Origin: JBEHWX01 sp048498995
GTDB taxonomy: Bacteria > Bacteroidota > Ignavibacteria > OLB7
Assembly: GCA_048498995.1 (NCBI GenBank)
Contig: JBEHWX010000046.1
Coordinates: 1 to 44,457 of the forward strand
Reading direction: 5' to 3'
Length of the DNA stretch: 44,457 nucleotides
Position 1 is the stretch's first letter; each line of letters begins with the position of its first letter. The notes beneath the pieces were generated by a model. The model was not told where the DNA came from. It did not search any database and saw nothing but the letters and a program-made list of their open reading frames with translations. Position numbers and translations under genes: made by a program. This document shows positions 42,435-44,457 of the stretch, in pieces.

Positions 42435-43265
42435 ATGGACACCACATCCATGAAAGGCGGCCTAGCCACCGACGTGGCCGTCATCAAGTCTTTTCATCTC
42501 CCGCTGCCTGAGGTCCAACGAACGCAGCGGAAGGCCCGCGTACGGAGGGCGTGGACCAAGGACGAAGATCGCCTTCTCAAACGCATGTATCCGAAGCATG
42601 GAGCCCGACATACCGCCGAGCTTCTCGGACGCTCCGTTACCAGCGTGCTGCATCGCGCGCGTCGCCTGGAGATCCCGGGCAGCCGCGGCCGTGCCTGGAC
42701 GGAGATGGAGCTGCGCTACCTCAAGAGCAAGTATCCGAAGCAGTCGATCGATCAGATCTGCAGAACGCTCCAGCGCTCGCGCGAAAGCGTTCGTGGCAAG
42801 ATCAACCAGCTTCACCTCGGTCCGGAAGGATGGGTGCGCTGGACGCCCGATGAGGTCGAATACCTCAGGAAGCATTACGGACGCGTCAAGATCGCGGAGC
42901 TGGCCGAGGAGCTCGGCCGCACCGCGTACGCCGTCGAGCTGAAAGCGGCTCGGCTCGGACTTCGACGCAAGCTCGTGAAGCTCACCGAGGATCAGGTCTC
43001 GTTCGTGATCACCAATCTCGGCAAGATCTCCTATGCGAAGATGGCCGCGAAGTTCGGCGTGGACGTCAAGACGCTCCGCCGCATCGGCGCCAAGCACGGC
43101 TTCTTCGCGCGCCCGTCGATCCGCGCCTGGACCGTTGACGAGGATGTCTATCTCCGGGATCATTACGCGACGATGACGCAGCGGGAGTTGGCCGAGGAGC
43201 TCGACCGGACGGTCGATTCGGTGAGCTGGAGGCTGGACAAGCTCGGCGTCTCCAAACGTATCTGA
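42435..43265 (+). CDS. Protein of five SANT/Myb-like helix-turn-helix repeats
   Basis: The 276-residue, strongly basic protein consists almost entirely of five tandem repeats of about 42 residues with a 48-residue period: roughly 39-80, 87-128, 135-176, 182-222 and 230-271. Each starts with a Trp-Thr type turn (RAWTKDED, RAWTEMEL, VRWTPDEV, KLTEDQV, RAWTVDED), has a Tyr/Leu-rich first helix, then an IAELAEELGRT-like second helix and a recognition helix (AVELKAARLGL). Repeat four lacks the Trp and is the most diverged. Such SANT/Myb-like units bind DNA, so a multi-contact DNA-binding protein is expected; the target is unknown. There is no catalytic domain. No strong ribosome site precedes the ATG, and a second ATG is 15 bp downstream. 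Confidence 0.8.
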   Translation: MDTTSMKGGLATDVAVIKSFHLPLPEVQRTQRKARVRRAWTKDEDRLLKRMYPKHGARHTAELLGRSVTSVLHRARRLEIPGSRGRAWTEMELRYLKSKYPKQSIDQICRTLQRSRESVRGKINQLHLGPEGWVRWTPDEVEYLRKHYGRVKIAELAEELGRTAYAVELKAARLGLRRKLVKLTEDQVSFVITNLGKISYAKMAAKFGVDVKTLRRIGAKHGFFARPSIRAWTVDEDVYLRDHYATMTQRELAEELDRTVDSVSWRLDKLGVSKRI

Positions 43266-43580
43266 GCGCGACGTACGTCGAGGCATTCGAAGCCTCGGAG
43301 GAGCGTCGGCGTCCCGCGCGGGAGCCAACGCGCCGCGGGCGTTCGCGCGCTCGCATGATCGACTCGATGCACGGCCGGCCCACGATGGGCCGGCCGTGTC
43401 GTTTTTCGGAGCGGCGGGAGGCGCGTTCCCCACGCGCGCCCCGGCGATCACGCGCGATTACCTGGCGCCGACTCCCACACGATAGTGGCGCGAGACGCGA
43501 ACGCTGCGTACATTCCACGGTTCGTCGCCGGCGCCCCTGGAAGGGCCGGCGCTTCCGAAGCGATTAACGTGTCCCCCGCC
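43266..43580. other. Intergenic region with strong terminator
   Basis: The terminator at 43370-43406 is the only clear feature. The rest is GC-rich without a repeat or gene. Confidence 0.5.
43370..43406 (+). terminator. Rho-independent terminator
   Basis: CACGGCCGGCCCA (43370-43382) pairs exactly with TGGGCCGGCCGTG (43386-43398) round a 3-base loop, followed by TCGTTTTT. Confidence 0.85.
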
Positions 43581-44457
43581 ATGCGCCGATTCACCTCTTC
43601 GCTGCTTGCCGCGCTCGTTCTGGCCCCGGTGGCCGTTACCGCGCAGATGACCCCGTCCACATCCTGGCCCGCTCCTGATTCCATCCTCGCCAAATGCGAT
43701 CCGTGGCTCAAGCTCGAGCTTCATTCGCTCTACGCGCGCCGCGCGCCCTCGGCGTCCGCCGCGTCGACGGAGAACGACCACACGGTCTCGCTGTTCGTCA
43801 GCGGCACCTCCGGCGAGCTCGCGGGCGCGATTGCCGGTGCCGGCGGGCGGCTCGGGACCACGGTCGGCGGCCTCGCCACGGCGAAGCTCCCGCTTTCCCG
43901 CGTGCTGGAGCTGGCCCGCAGCGGCGAGGTTCGGCGGCTCGAGCTGGGACGCCCGGTCGAGCTTCACAATGATTCGGCGCTCGTGGCCATTCAGGCCGAT
44001 CGCGTCCATCGCGGAGAGGCGCCGCTGACGGCGCCCGGCACCGGGAAGGGGGTGCTCGTGGGATTGATCGATACCGGCATCGACTTCCGTCACGCGGAGT
44101 TTCGCGACCGGAACGATACATCGAAGACCCGCGTGCAGGCGATCTGGAGCCTGACCGACAACGACGGGCCGGTGCCGGAGGGATTCGACTACGGTTCGGA
44201 GTGGACGCGCGCCGATATCGAGTTCGGCATGACCCGGTCCGACATCGTGCGGCAGAAGGATCTCTACGCGCACGGCACGCACGTGGCCGCCTCGGCCGCG
44301 GGACGCGGCGGCGTGGCGCCGGATGCCTCGATCGCCATGGTGCAGTTCCACAACTCGTTCGATGCGCTCACCACCGATGTGCTCGACGGCGCGGCGTACC
44401 TCTATCGCCTGGCCGATCGGCTCGGCATGCCCTGCGTGGTCAACGCCAGCCTCGGCA
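43581..44457 (+). CDS. Subtilisin-family (S8) serine protease, N-terminal part (runs off window)
   Basis: The 292 visible residues begin MRRFTSSLLAALVLAPVAVT with signal-peptide cleavage near TAQ. A prodomain of about 125 residues leads to the S8 core with Asp164 (GLIDTGIDFRHAEF) and His231 (YAHGTHVAASAAG). The layout and many residues match the complete subtilase at 38974 (RHxEFR, AIWS.., FGYG/FDYGSEW, PCVxNASLG), so they are paralogs 2.3 kb apart. The Ser and any T9SS tail lie beyond the window. An in-frame GTG at 43569 is an alternative start. Confidence 0.9.
   Translation, partial: MRRFTSSLLAALVLAPVAVTAQMTPSTSWPAPDSILAKCDPWLKLELHSLYARRAPSASAASTENDHTVSLFVSGTSGELAGAIAGAGGRLGTTVGGLATAKLPLSRVLELARSGEVRRLELGRPVELHNDSALVAIQADRVHRGEAPLTAPGTGKGVLVGLIDTGIDFRHAEFRDRNDTSKTRVQAIWSLTDNDGPVPEGFDYGSEWTRADIEFGMTRSDIVRQKDLYAHGTHVAASAAGRGGVAPDASIAMVQFHNSFDALTTDVLDGAAYLYRLADRLGMPCVVNASLG

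Overview
This 44.5-kb window is high-GC, gene-dense bacterial chromosome and fits the FCB group (Bacteroidota/Chlorobiota/Kapaibacteriota-like). Two lines of evidence point there. Several secreted proteins end in a type IX secretion (T9SS) C-terminal sorting domain, and many genes are preceded by a Bacteroidota-type -7 promoter element (TAnnTTTG). High GC together with T9SS would suit a Kapaibacteriota-type lineage, but that placement is inference. I see no rRNA, tRNA, CRISPR array, transposase, integrase or phage structural gene.

Layout. 1-3200: three minus-strand DUF4402 secreted proteins (the first cut by the window edge) and a degenerate 16-bp minisatellite. 3471-12842: mostly housekeeping genes: a Cys/Met-metabolism PLP enzyme, an orphan protein in an AT-richer pocket, DUF5995, rpiB, gmhA, truC (minus), DUF72, DUF1835 and a secreted leucine-rich-repeat protein. 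12982-15233: a two-gene minus-strand secreted unit whose metalloprotease has a frameshift in its signal peptide. 15569-19805: ettA, a GT39-like membrane glycosyltransferase (minus) and a small Tudor-like-domain protein. 20843-29216: three paralogous T9SS proteins, one broken by an in-frame stop, interrupted by a minus-strand pair of small secreted proteins. 29523-35044: DASS transporter, glycogen synthase and an archaeal-type ATP-dependent DNA ligase. 35262-38733: three small hydrophilic or basic proteins and a LigD-like protein with phosphoesterase and polymerase domains but no ligase domain. 38974-44457: two subtilase paralogs flanking an SPW-repeat membrane protein and a protein built of five SANT/Myb-like repeats.

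Most noteworthy signals: (i) a 20-bp palindrome at fixed distance upstream of a TATATT -7 box in front of two of the three T9SS paralogs, which looks like an activator site; (ii) dispersed, locally tandem hairpin elements of the form GTAGG-arm-TCTTYAG-arm whose arms co-vary between loci; (iii) a split NHEJ-like toolkit (stand-alone ligase plus PE-POL protein) near small stress-type genes; (iv) a bacterial protein of five SANT-like DNA-binding repeats; (v) two damaged secreted-protein genes (nonsense codon, frameshift) that could be decay, phase-like variation or assembly error.

All functions are read from sequence motifs and remembered family features; no database search was run.
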